Positions 1-8,143 of a DNA stretch of 64,000 nucleotides are shown here, piece by piece. Made by a program: the position numbers and the translations under genes. Where the stretch lies: positions 43,828 through 107,827 of the forward strand of contig CAMVJW010000007.1 of the NCBI GenBank assembly GCA_947167965.1, read 5' to 3'. Source of the DNA: an uncultured Clostridia bacterium (GTDB lineage Bacteria; Bacillota; Clostridia; TANB77; CAG-508). Each line of letters starts with the position of its first letter. Position 1 is the first letter of the stretch. The notes beneath the pieces are model-generated. The model was not told the DNA's origin. It was given only the letters and a program-made list of their open reading frames with translations, and made no database searches.

Positions 1-917
1 TCATTATTCTCAAAATCTTCCTTGCTAACATTATGAAGAGTTTGAATTTGCATTATTTTAGCTCCTGTTTCTTGTGCAATTGATTTTGCTGTCTTTCCTG
101 TGCTTAATTCTATATATAATACAACAGGTATATTTTCTTCTTTTACTTTATTTATTAAATATGTAACTGTTTTTGCACTTGGCTCTGTTTCTGTTGAACA
201 TCCATTAAATGCCGCAGAAGCCGTTAGCCCATATTCTTCCAAAAAATATTGCATTGGCATTTTATCTCCAAATACCAATCTATCTCTTTTTTTATTATCA
301 ACTATTTCTTTTATCTTAGATTGTACTTCTTGAATTTTTTCTATATATTCAAGAGAGTTTTTATTATATATTTCCTTATTAGTTTCATCTATATTAATTA
401 TTTGATTACTTATATATTCTACCATTTTTATAGCATTTTTTGGTGATGTCCAAATATGTTCGTCAAAAGCACCTTCCTCGTGATGTTGTTCTTCTTCATG
501 TTCTTCTTCAGGTTCAGCTCCATCTACATCCTTTTCTTCAATTCTTTCCACACAATCTGATACCTTTATTAATAAAGTTTTATTTTCATCAATTACATTA
601 GAATCTAATACTTTGTTTACCCATTTTTCCATCTCTCCACCAATATATATAAATACATCTGCTTTTTGAATTTTAATAATATCTGATGTACTTGGGTCAT
701 AACTATGTGTATCAGTTCCCGGATTTAAAAGAAGTGTTACTTCCGCATTTTCACCTACAATCTGTTTTGCAAAATCATATGTTGAAAATGTTGTTGTAAC
801 TATTTTTATCTTTTCATTTTTTGAATTAAAATTAGATTTTTTTATTACTCCTACTATAATTATTAGTGCAATCACTATAATTGTTGCTATTGCTATCATT
901 TTTACACTTTTATTCAT
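1..917 (-). CDS. znuA: Metal (Zn/Mn) ABC transporter substrate-binding protein, ZnuA/AdcA-like, C-terminus beyond window edge
   Basis: Open minus frame from ATG at 917: MNKSVKMIAIATIIVIALIIIVGVIKK...IVTTTFSTYDFAKQIVGENAEVTLLLNPGTDTHSYDPSTSDIIKIQKADVFIYIGGEMEKWV; His/Glu-rich loop EEEHEEEQHHEEG; AFDEHIWTSPKNA. Confidence 0.9.
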   Translation of the reverse strand, partial: MNKSVKMIAIATIIVIALIIIVGVIKKSNFNSKNEKIKIVTTTFSTYDFAKQIVGENAEVTLLLNPGTDTHSYDPSTSDIIKIQKADVFIYIGGEMEKWVNKVLDSNVIDENKTLLIKVSDCVERIEEKDVDGAEPEEEHEEEQHHEEGAFDEHIWTSPKNAIKMVEYISNQIINIDETNKEIYNKNSLEYIEKIQEVQSKIKEIVDNKKRDRLVFGDKMPMQYFLEEYGLTASAAFNGCSTETEPSAKTVTYLINKVKEENIPVVLYIELSTGKTAKSIAQETGAKIMQIQTLHNVSKEDFENN

Positions 918-942
918 TTTCTCTCCTATTCTATTTAAAAAC

Positions 943-1335
943 CTATTTATTACATTTTTCACAAATACCTATTATTGGAGAACTTGAATCAATTTCAAAA
1001 TTGTGTTCTTCTATAATATGTTTTTTTAAACTCTTAACTTCATCACATTCTAAATGAATTAATTTTCCACATTTTTTACATTGAAGGTGATAATGTGAAT
1101 TACACTTTTCAGATATATATTGGTAATATTTTGTATGATTTTTTAATTCATATCTTACTTTTCCCTCATTTTCCATAGTATTTAAAAATCTATAAATTGT
1201 TGTTAATCCAATATTTATCTTCTTTTTATTAAACTCATTTTGTATTTCTACTGCACTTAAAAATCTATCACTATTTTTTTCTAAGTATTTTGTTAAATCT
1301 TTTCTTTGTTCTGTTTTATAAACACTTTTTGTCAT
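943..1335 (-). CDS. zur: Fur-family transcriptional regulator (probably Zur given linkage to znuA)
   Basis: Fur fold: winged helix, YHLQCKKCGKLIHLE and CEKC zinc-binding Cys pairs; upstream of znuA on same strand. Confidence 0.85.
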   Translation of the reverse strand: MTKSVYKTEQRKDLTKYLEKNSDRFLSAVEIQNEFNKKKINIGLTTIYRFLNTMENEGKVRYELKNHTKYYQYISEKCNSHYHLQCKKCGKLIHLECDEVKSLKKHIIEEHNFEIDSSSPIIGICEKCNK

Positions 1336-1346
1336 TTCTCCTCCTT

Positions 1347-1369
1347 AATTTGAAAACGATTTTCAAATT
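1347..1369. promoter_or_regulatory. Fur/Zur-box-like palindrome
   Basis: AATTTGAAAACGATTTTCAAATT, inverted repeat with imperfect centre only, directly upstream of the Fur-family gene. Confidence 0.7.
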
Positions 1370-1427
1370 ATTTTACTATGATTTTTTAGTTTTGTCAATA
1401 GTACAAATAATGAATATGTATAATAAA

Positions 1428-1453
1428 AAGCTGCCATTACTGACAGCTCATTT
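1428..1453 (-). terminator. Putative intrinsic terminator of pit/DUF47 operon
   Basis: minus: AGCTGTCAGTAATGGCAGCTTTTTATT. Confidence 0.55.
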
Positions 1454-1476
1454 TATTTATTAAACTTGAATATATT

Positions 1477-2097
1477 TTATGAGTTTTTCATTAAAACATC
1501 TCCTATATAATCTGCTAATCTCTCACAATAATCAATTGCATTTTCAAAACAGTCTATAATTTTATTCCATTTTAATATATGTAATGCATCATCTTTTTTG
1601 TATAAATTCATAATTAAAACTTCATAAAGTCTATCTGCTTGGGATTCTATACGGTTTATATCTACTATTTTTTCTCTTATTTTATCGTAGTTTTTAGGTG
1701 AATGTAAATTCAAAAAAATCTCTTTTAATTCCTTTCCTGCAACTACTAATAAATTAGCTATTTCTTTAATATTTTCATCTATTTTTTGTATATTTAGTAT
1801 TCTAAAATTAATTAAAATCTCATCAATATCATCTTCTATATCGTCTAATCTACTACCTATAGAAGCAATATCTTCTCTATCAAGTGGTGGTAAAAAGTCT
1901 TTTATTAGATATCTTCTTAAATCATGTAATTTTTCATCTGAACTATTCTCATATAAATGTACCTTTGCAATTTTTTCTTCTAATGTATCTCTTTCATAAT
2001 TATTTATTGTTGAAAATAAGATTTCAGATGACTTTATTATATCATCACAAAACTCAACAAAAGTATTAAAATAATTGAATCCTTCATTTTTTTTCAT
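1477..2097 (-). CDS. DUF47/PhoU-like family protein
   Basis: All-helical ~206 aa, adjacent to PiT transporter; IEDDIDEILINFRILNIQ...RIESQADRLYEVLIMNLYKKDDALHILKWNKIIDCFENAIDYCERLADYI. Confidence 0.85.
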   Translation of the reverse strand: MKKNEGFNYFNTFVEFCDDIIKSSEILFSTINNYERDTLEEKIAKVHLYENSSDEKLHDLRRYLIKDFLPPLDREDIASIGSRLDDIEDDIDEILINFRILNIQKIDENIKEIANLLVVAGKELKEIFLNLHSPKNYDKIREKIVDINRIESQADRLYEVLIMNLYKKDDALHILKWNKIIDCFENAIDYCERLADYIGDVLMKNS

Positions 2098-2162
2098 AAT
2101 TTAATTATCCTTTCATTATTTATAAAATATCTTATTATAAATTTATGTTTTCTAATAGATTA

Positions 2163-3215
2163 CTAAATAATTTTCATGAAAAAATGTGTTGCAAAATATC
2201 CTAAAAGCCCACATCCTGGAAATGTTAAAATCCATGTCAAACACATTTCTTTTACAACTTTCCAATTTATATTTGATAATCTTTTTGATGCTCCTACTCC
2301 CATTATTGCAGTAGTTTTAGTATGAGTAGTACTAACAGGAATTCCAAATACAGATGAAATAAGTAAGGTTATAGCACTCGCTATATCTGCAGATGCTCCT
2401 TGATATACTTCCAATTTTGCCATTTTCATTCCTACAGTTTTTATTATTTTATATCCACCAATTGATGTTCCAAGTGTCATCAATGCAGAACATAAAATCA
2501 TAAGCCAAATTGGAATACTAAAAGTTGATACTTCTGTAATTCCATTAGATAAAGCAACTCCTAATAAAAATACTCCCATAAATTTTTGTCCATCTTGAGC
2601 ACCATGCATAAAACTCATTGCAGCTCCACCAAATATTTGAGTCTTTTTAAAAAAATCTGTTGTTTTATTTCTATCTTTATTTTTACATATTTTTTCAATT
2701 ATTTTTGTAATAATATAACCGATTGAAAATCCTAGGATTGTTGATATTAAAAGCCCTAATATTACTTTAATCCATTCGCTAGAATTAATTCCTGAAATAC
2801 CTTTTTGTATTGCTATTCCCGCACCAGATAACCCCGCAACTAAAGCATGAGATTCACTTGTTGGAATACCAAATTTCCATGCTGCCACTGACCATACTAC
2901 AATTGCAACTAATGCTGCACATAAAGCAATTAATGCTGAACTAGCATCATTTCCAAAATTCACAATATTAAATATTGTTTGAGCAACAGTTGAATTTATT
3001 AATGTCATTACAAAAACACCTAAAAAATTAAATATAGCTGCCATTATAATAGCTTTTTTAGGTGGCATGCATCTGGTAGATACACATGTGGCAATAGCAT
3101 TTGGTGCATCGGTCCATCCATTTACAAGTATTACTCCAGAAATAAGTACTGTTATTATAAAAAAATTTGGAATCGAAAATAAATTATGAATAAATTCTAT
3201 AAATGACATTGTCAT
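2163..3215 (-). CDS. pit: Inorganic phosphate transporter, PiT family
   Basis: GWTDAPNAIATCVSTR, SFMHGAQDGQKFMG, TTHTKTTAIMGVGASK; start at 3215 preferred over 3287 (AAGGA upstream). Confidence 0.92.
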   Translation of the reverse strand: MTMSFIEFIHNLFSIPNFFIITVLISGVILVNGWTDAPNAIATCVSTRCMPPKKAIIMAAIFNFLGVFVMTLINSTVAQTIFNIVNFGNDASSALIALCAALVAIVVWSVAAWKFGIPTSESHALVAGLSGAGIAIQKGISGINSSEWIKVILGLLISTILGFSIGYIITKIIEKICKNKDRNKTTDFFKKTQIFGGAAMSFMHGAQDGQKFMGVFLLGVALSNGITEVSTFSIPIWLMILCSALMTLGTSIGGYKIIKTVGMKMAKLEVYQGASADIASAITLLISSVFGIPVSTTHTKTTAIMGVGASKRLSNINWKVVKEMCLTWILTFPGCGLLGYFATHFFMKII

Positions 3216-3373
3216 TTTTCCTTCTTTCGTTTTATATAATTTATATTTAATAATATATAATATACAATATTCAAGTATTAAAATCAAGTAAAAAAAAAGA
3301 AGAATTTTATTAATCCTTCATTTATTTTAAATCATTAATATTTTATAACTAATTTATTTAGTTTTATGTATTC

Positions 3374-3393
3374 CTCCTACAAGTTTGTAGGAG
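3374..3393. terminator. Hairpin downstream of rpn copy 1
   Basis: CTCCTACAAGTTTGTAGGAG, 9-bp perfect stem. Confidence 0.5.
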
Positions 3394-3447
3394 TTAATTA
3401 AATTGATTTTTGTTACTAACTATTTTATCTAAATATCTTAATATTAG

Positions 3448-4348
3448 TTATATTTCTTTTTTTATAATCTCTAGCTCTTCTTTTGTTAATTCTGTTACTT
3501 TTTCTATCTCATTCTCACTTATTCCAAGTTTAAATAGTTTTTTTGCTATTTCTTTTTCTCCTTGCTTTTTTCCTTGCTCAATTCCTTGCTCAATTCCCTG
3601 TTCTATTCCCTGTTCTATTCCATCCTTTAATCCTTTATCATATCCAGCTAACATTATTGCATGCTGATCCATTCTATATTTTTCTCTTAGCTCAGTTAGC
3701 CTTCTTTCTCTTTCATCTTGACTAATTGTTTTTAGAACTTTTTTTGCATCATTTATCTCTTCATTTTCCATACCGAGTCTCCTCCTCAGGATTATTAATA
3801 AATTTTAGCCAATTATATAGACCTCCCTTTTTATTAATTGTACTGTTTTTGGCTTTATTTAAAGAAATTATATAAAGTTCTAAATCATTTGTCAACACTA
3901 ATTTTTTGTACTTTTCCTCTCTTATTTGCCATTTTGTTATATATTCTGGAATCTCTTTAAAAATTTCTATATCAAAGTCTGTTATCAGTATTACAATACA
4001 TCTTTTTAAACTATCATAATTATTTCCAGATTTAATTGTTTGGATATACATTTTTCCCCAATAGAACAAAATTCTTTTTTCAATATCTCTTTGATCTATT
4101 ACCTGCATTTCAATATCACAGTTTACACTCCCATTATTTAGTTTTGCTTTTATGTCTAATATACCAACCTTATCATCTAATAAGTCTTTTTCTGTTATTG
4201 GGTTTGAATCTAATTCAATTGTATCTATTTTCTCTGGAATTATTGCTTCCAATAAATTTTTTGTAATCTTTTCATTTCCAGAATAACCAAATATTCTTTT
4301 GAAAACATAGTCATTTTTAGGATTTAATAATTTTTCTATATTCATCAC
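3448..4348 (-). CDS. Rpn-family nuclease (PD-(D/E)XK, recombination-promoting nuclease/putative transposase), copy 1; two overlapping frames (4348..3761 and 3771..3448) joined by a +1 shift at CGG 3775-3773
   Basis: N-part KLLNPKNDYVFKRIFG...DIKAKLNNGSVNCDIEMQV; C-part MENEEINDAKKVL..., with GIEQ x4. Skipping C3775 gives ...FINNPEEET-G-MENEEIND... Confidence 0.85.
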
Positions 4349-4464
4349 TTCACTTTTTTTAGTTTTTATAATAACTATTTAAAATTTTTTAGATAAAATT
4401 ATATAGAATAATTTCGTAAAATTAGAATTTAAAAATCTTAGAACAAAATCAATTTAATATAAGT

Positions 4465-4493
4465 ATTCTATCATTAATATATTTTTATATCAA
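4465..4493 (-). promoter_or_regulatory. Sigma-A-type promoter of rpn copy 1
   Basis: minus: TTGATA-17-TAGAAT; same arrangement at rpn copy 2. Confidence 0.7.
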
Positions 4494-4568
4494 GGAAAAA
4501 TCATCGCAAAATTCGACATTCGACTTTAAACATCATTAGATAATTTTTTAAAAACTTTAAAAAAATGC

Positions 4569-4597
4569 TTGCATATTTTTGTTAAATAATGTATTAT
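4569..4597 (+). promoter_or_regulatory. Promoter for small ORF upstream of uraA
   Basis: TTGCAT-17-TATTAT. Confidence 0.5.
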
Positions 4598-4615
4598 TTT
4601 GTCGAGGTGTAAAAA

Positions 4616-4720
4616 ATGTTAAAAATATTAGAAGACAAAATAAATTGCATAACAATTACAGTAGCTTGTTTAACTTTAGCAAGTATTGTTTTCTTTTTCA
4701 TCTCTAATATTCTTTATTAA
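4616..4720 (+). CDS. Small (34 aa) putative membrane peptide
   Basis: MLKILEDKINCITITVACLTLASIVFFFISNILY*, preceded by GAGGTG; followed by terminator-like hairpin. Confidence 0.45.
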   Translation: MLKILEDKINCITITVACLTLASIVFFFISNILY

Positions 4721-4748
4721 ATACTATTTTTAATAGTATTATTTTTTT
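4719..4748 (+). terminator. Terminator/attenuator-like hairpin between small ORF and uraA
   Basis: AATACTATT-TTTT-AATAGTATT followed by ATTTTTTTG. Confidence 0.5.
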
Positions 4749-4779
4749 GCCCAAAATTTATAAAAGGAGGAATGTTCTA

Positions 4780-6066
4780 ATGGAACAACAAAAATTACTT
4801 TTTGATATTAACGAAAAGCCACCTATTACAAAGTGGATTATCTTAGCATTACAACATGTTTTTGCAATGTTTGGTGCTACAATTTTGGTACCAATTCTAG
4901 TTAATACAGCTGCAGGAACTACAGTTCTTACAATTCCTGTTGCACTTGTTACATCAGGTATAGGTACATTAATCTATATTTTATGTACAAAAGGAAAATC
5001 TCCAGTATACCTTGGAAGCTCATTTGCCTTTATAACTCCAATTGCTGCTGCATTTATAAAGGGTGGAATTGAAGGAGCTATGACTGGAATTATGGCAGTA
5101 GGATTAATTTATATTATTTTTGCTATTATAATTCTATTTGTAGGAAAAAATTGGCTAAATAAAATATTGCCACCTATTGTAATAGGTCCAATGATTATGA
5201 TAATAGGTCTAGGTTTAGCACCATCTGCAATATCTCAAATTGGTATATCAGCAGATTCGGTAGTAAATTGGAAAGGCGTTATTGTTGCTCTAGTTACATT
5301 TTTAACAACTGCAATTGTAATGGTCAAAGGAAAAGGATTCATAAAAATAATACCATTTTTAATAGGTATTATTACAGGATATATTTTTTCAATTATACTT
5401 GGATTAGTTGACTTCACTCCTGTTATGGAAGCTTCATTTTTTAGTATGCCAAGCTTTATAGTTCCTTTTGTTCACTATACACCTAGTTTTACAGCATTAT
5501 TAACTATCGCACCAATTGCACTAGTTACTATGGCAGAACATATAGGAGATCATACAGCACTTGGAGCAATTATTGGAAAAGATTTGTTAAAAGAACCTGG
5601 CTTAGATAAAACTTTACTTGGAGATGGTATTGCAACATTTGTAGCAGGTTTATTAGGAGGACCAGCAAATACAACTTATGGAGAAAACACTTCAGTTGTT
5701 GGTATGACAAAAGTTGCTTCAGTTTGGGTTATTGGTTTAGCTGCAATATTTGCTATGTGTTTAGGATTTTTAGGTAAGTTCACAGCAATTGTTTCAACAA
5801 TTCCAGCTCCTGTACTAGGAGGAGTATCATTATTACTTTATGGTTTCATAGCTGTAAATGGATTAAAAGTATTAATTCAAAATCAAATAGATTTTGGAAA
5901 ATCTAAAAATGTTATTGTTGCATCTACTATGCTTGTTTTAGGATTAGGTGGAGCTGTAATATCAATTACAAGTGGTGATTTAGCAGTTACAATTTCTGGT
6001 ATGAGTTTAGCAGCTATAATAGGAATTATATTAAACTTATGTATTCCAGAGGAAAAAGATAATTAA
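4780..6066 (+). CDS. uraA: Uracil/xanthine permease (NCS2 family)
   Basis: QHVFAMFGATILVPILV, PANTTYGENTSVVGMTKVAS; AAAGGAGG 5' of ATG 4780. Confidence 0.92.
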   Translation: MEQQKLLFDINEKPPITKWIILALQHVFAMFGATILVPILVNTAAGTTVLTIPVALVTSGIGTLIYILCTKGKSPVYLGSSFAFITPIAAAFIKGGIEGAMTGIMAVGLIYIIFAIIILFVGKNWLNKILPPIVIGPMIMIIGLGLAPSAISQIGISADSVVNWKGVIVALVTFLTTAIVMVKGKGFIKIIPFLIGIITGYIFSIILGLVDFTPVMEASFFSMPSFIVPFVHYTPSFTALLTIAPIALVTMAEHIGDHTALGAIIGKDLLKEPGLDKTLLGDGIATFVAGLLGGPANTTYGENTSVVGMTKVASVWVIGLAAIFAMCLGFLGKFTAIVSTIPAPVLGGVSLLLYGFIAVNGLKVLIQNQIDFGKSKNVIVASTMLVLGLGGAVISITSGDLAVTISGMSLAAIIGIILNLCIPEEKDN

Positions 6067-6111
6067 AATTAAAATTAAAATAAAAATAAGATTATAATTA
6101 AATAAAAAAAG

Positions 6112-6152
6112 ACAGAGATTTATTTTAATTTTAAATTCTCTGTTCTTTTTTT
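6112..6152 (+). terminator. Intrinsic terminator after uraA
   Basis: ACAGAGA...TCTCTGTTCTTTTTTT. Confidence 0.55.
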
Positions 6153-6171
6153 ATTTATATAAATTCTGCTT

Positions 6172-8058
6172 CTATTTATTACACATAATCTCACACATCA
6201 AGTTGCTGATTTCTGTAGGATTTTCTACATTTAACCCTTCTATTAATCTTGCTCCTGCATATAATACTTTTGTATATTTTTCAAGTAATTCTTTGTCATT
6301 TTTATTTAATTCTATTAGTTTATTTGCAATTTCATGATTTGCATTTATTTCAAGTATAGTTTTTGCTTTTATTCCTTGATTATTTGGCATTTGATTCAAT
6401 GTTTTTTCCATTTCAACAGATATTGCACCTTCTGATGTTAAACATACAGGATGATTTTTTAGTCTATGAGTAAATCTTATATCCTGAACTTCTCCCTCTA
6501 TTGCTTTTTTCATTTCTAAAAACAAATCTTTATTTTCTTCATTTTGTTTTTTAAGCTCTTGTTTTTCTTCTTCTGTGTCTAAATCTAAATTATCACTACA
6601 TGCATTTTGGAAGCTCTTTTCTTTATAGCTTTGAAGTACTTGAAATACAAATTCATCTACATTGTCAGTTAAATATAATACCTCATAACCTTTATCCTTT
6701 AATAATTCTACTTGTGGTAATAGATCTATTTTGTCTATTGTTTCTCCACTTGCATAGTATATAACATTTTGTCCTTCTTTCATTCTTTCAAAATATTCAT
6801 TTAAAGTAACCAATTTTTTTTCTGTAGAAGAATAAAATAGTAATAAATCTTGTAATTTCTCTTTATTCATTCCATAATCACTATATGTTCCATATTTTAA
6901 TTGAACTCCAAATGTTTCAAAAAATTGATTGTATTTTTCTCTATCATTTTTAAGCATATTTTCTAATTCTGATTTTATCTTATTTTCAATGTTTTTAGCA
7001 ATTACTTTTAATTGTCTATCATGTTGTAACATTTCTCTTGAAATATTTAAAGATAAATCTTCACTATCTACTAATCCTTTTACAAATCCAAAATAGTCAG
7101 GAATTAGGTCTTCACATTTTTCCATTATTAGTACACCATTAGTATATAATTGAAGTCCTTTTTTATATTCTTTTGTATAAAAGTCAAAAGGTAGATGTGC
7201 TGGAATAAATAATAGTGCATTATATTTATATTGTCCTTCAACCGCTGTGTGTATTACCTTAATTGGATTTTCAAAGTCCCTAAATTTTTCTGTATAAAAA
7301 TTGTTATATTCTTCATCTTTGATCTTCTTTTTATTTCTTTTCCAAATTGGAGTCATTGAATTTAATGTTTCTAGTTCTTTGTAATTTTCATATTCATTTT
7401 CTGTTCCTTCTTTTTTTCTGCTCTTTTCCACTTCCATTTGTATTGGATAACGTATATAATCAGAATATTTTTTAATTAATTCTTTTATTTGAAATTCTTC
7501 TAAGAATTGGCTATATTTTTCATCCTCTGTGTCTTCTTTTATATGCAATGTTATTTTTGTACCAGTGTCTTTTTTATCACATTTTTCAATTGTATATCCT
7601 TCTACTCCTTTAGATTCCCATTTATATCCTGTTTCTGAATCAATTGATTTACTTTCAACTGTAACTTTATCACTTACCATAAAAGCAGAATAAAATCCTA
7701 CTCCAAATTGGCCTATAATATCAATATCTTTCTTTTTTTCGTTTTCTTCTTTGAATGCTAATGATCCGCTTTTAGCTATTGTCCCAAGGTTTTTGTCTAA
7801 TTCTTCTTCAGTCATTCCACACCCATTGTCTGTAATTGTTAATAATCTTTTTTCTTTATCAATTTCCACTAATATTTTTAAATCTTTTTTATTGATCTTT
7901 ATTTTACTGTCTGTTAAAGATCTATAATGTAATTTATCAATTGCATCACTTGCATTTGAAATTAATTCTCTTAAAAAAATTTCCTTATTAGTATAGATTG
8001 AATTAATCATCAAATCTAAAAGTCTTTTTGACTCTGCTTTAAATTGTTTGTTTCCCAT
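6172..8058 (-). CDS. htpG: Molecular chaperone HtpG (Hsp90)
   Basis: [39 protein letters not shown], full length. Confidence 0.97.
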   Translation of the reverse strand: MGNKQFKAESKRLLDLMINSIYTNKEIFLRELISNASDAIDKLHYRSLTDSKIKINKKDLKILVEIDKEKRLLTITDNGCGMTEEELDKNLGTIAKSGSLAFKEENEKKKDIDIIGQFGVGFYSAFMVSDKVTVESKSIDSETGYKWESKGVEGYTIEKCDKKDTGTKITLHIKEDTEDEKYSQFLEEFQIKELIKKYSDYIRYPIQMEVEKSRKKEGTENEYENYKELETLNSMTPIWKRNKKKIKDEEYNNFYTEKFRDFENPIKVIHTAVEGQYKYNALLFIPAHLPFDFYTKEYKKGLQLYTNGVLIMEKCEDLIPDYFGFVKGLVDSEDLSLNISREMLQHDRQLKVIAKNIENKIKSELENMLKNDREKYNQFFETFGVQLKYGTYSDYGMNKEKLQDLLLFYSSTEKKLVTLNEYFERMKEGQNVIYYASGETIDKIDLLPQVELLKDKGYEVLYLTDNVDEFVFQVLQSYKEKSFQNACSDNLDLDTEEEKQELKKQNEENKDLFLEMKKAIEGEVQDIRFTHRLKNHPVCLTSEGAISVEMEKTLNQMPNNQGIKAKTILEINANHEIANKLIELNKNDKELLEKYTKVLYAGARLIEGLNVENPTEISNLMCEIMCNK

Positions 8059-8098
8059 TCCTAATCACTTTCCTTTTTTTATTATTTTACACTAGTGT

Positions 8099-8127
8099 AT
8101 TATAGTTCAATTTTTTAGCAAAGTCAA
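8099..8127 (-). promoter_or_regulatory. htpG promoter
   Basis: minus: TTGACT-17-TATAAT. Confidence 0.7.
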
Positions 8128-8141
8128 TACTAGAGTGCTAA
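8115..8141. promoter_or_regulatory. CIRCE-like (HrcA operator) element upstream of htpG
   Basis: TTAGCAAAG-N9-GAGTGCTAA; right arm perfect, left arm 6/9 of consensus TTAGCACTC-N9-GAGTGCTAA; overlaps the -35 region. Confidence 0.7.
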
Positions 8142-8143
8142 TT

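Noticed and set aside
5258-5260. CGG trinucleotide in uraA and many similar ones (e.g. 2719-2721, 9354-9356, 26440-26442, 43512-43514, 51195-51197)
   Set aside because: Frame checked: these span codon boundaries (e.g. GAT TCG GTA) and are not CGG codons.
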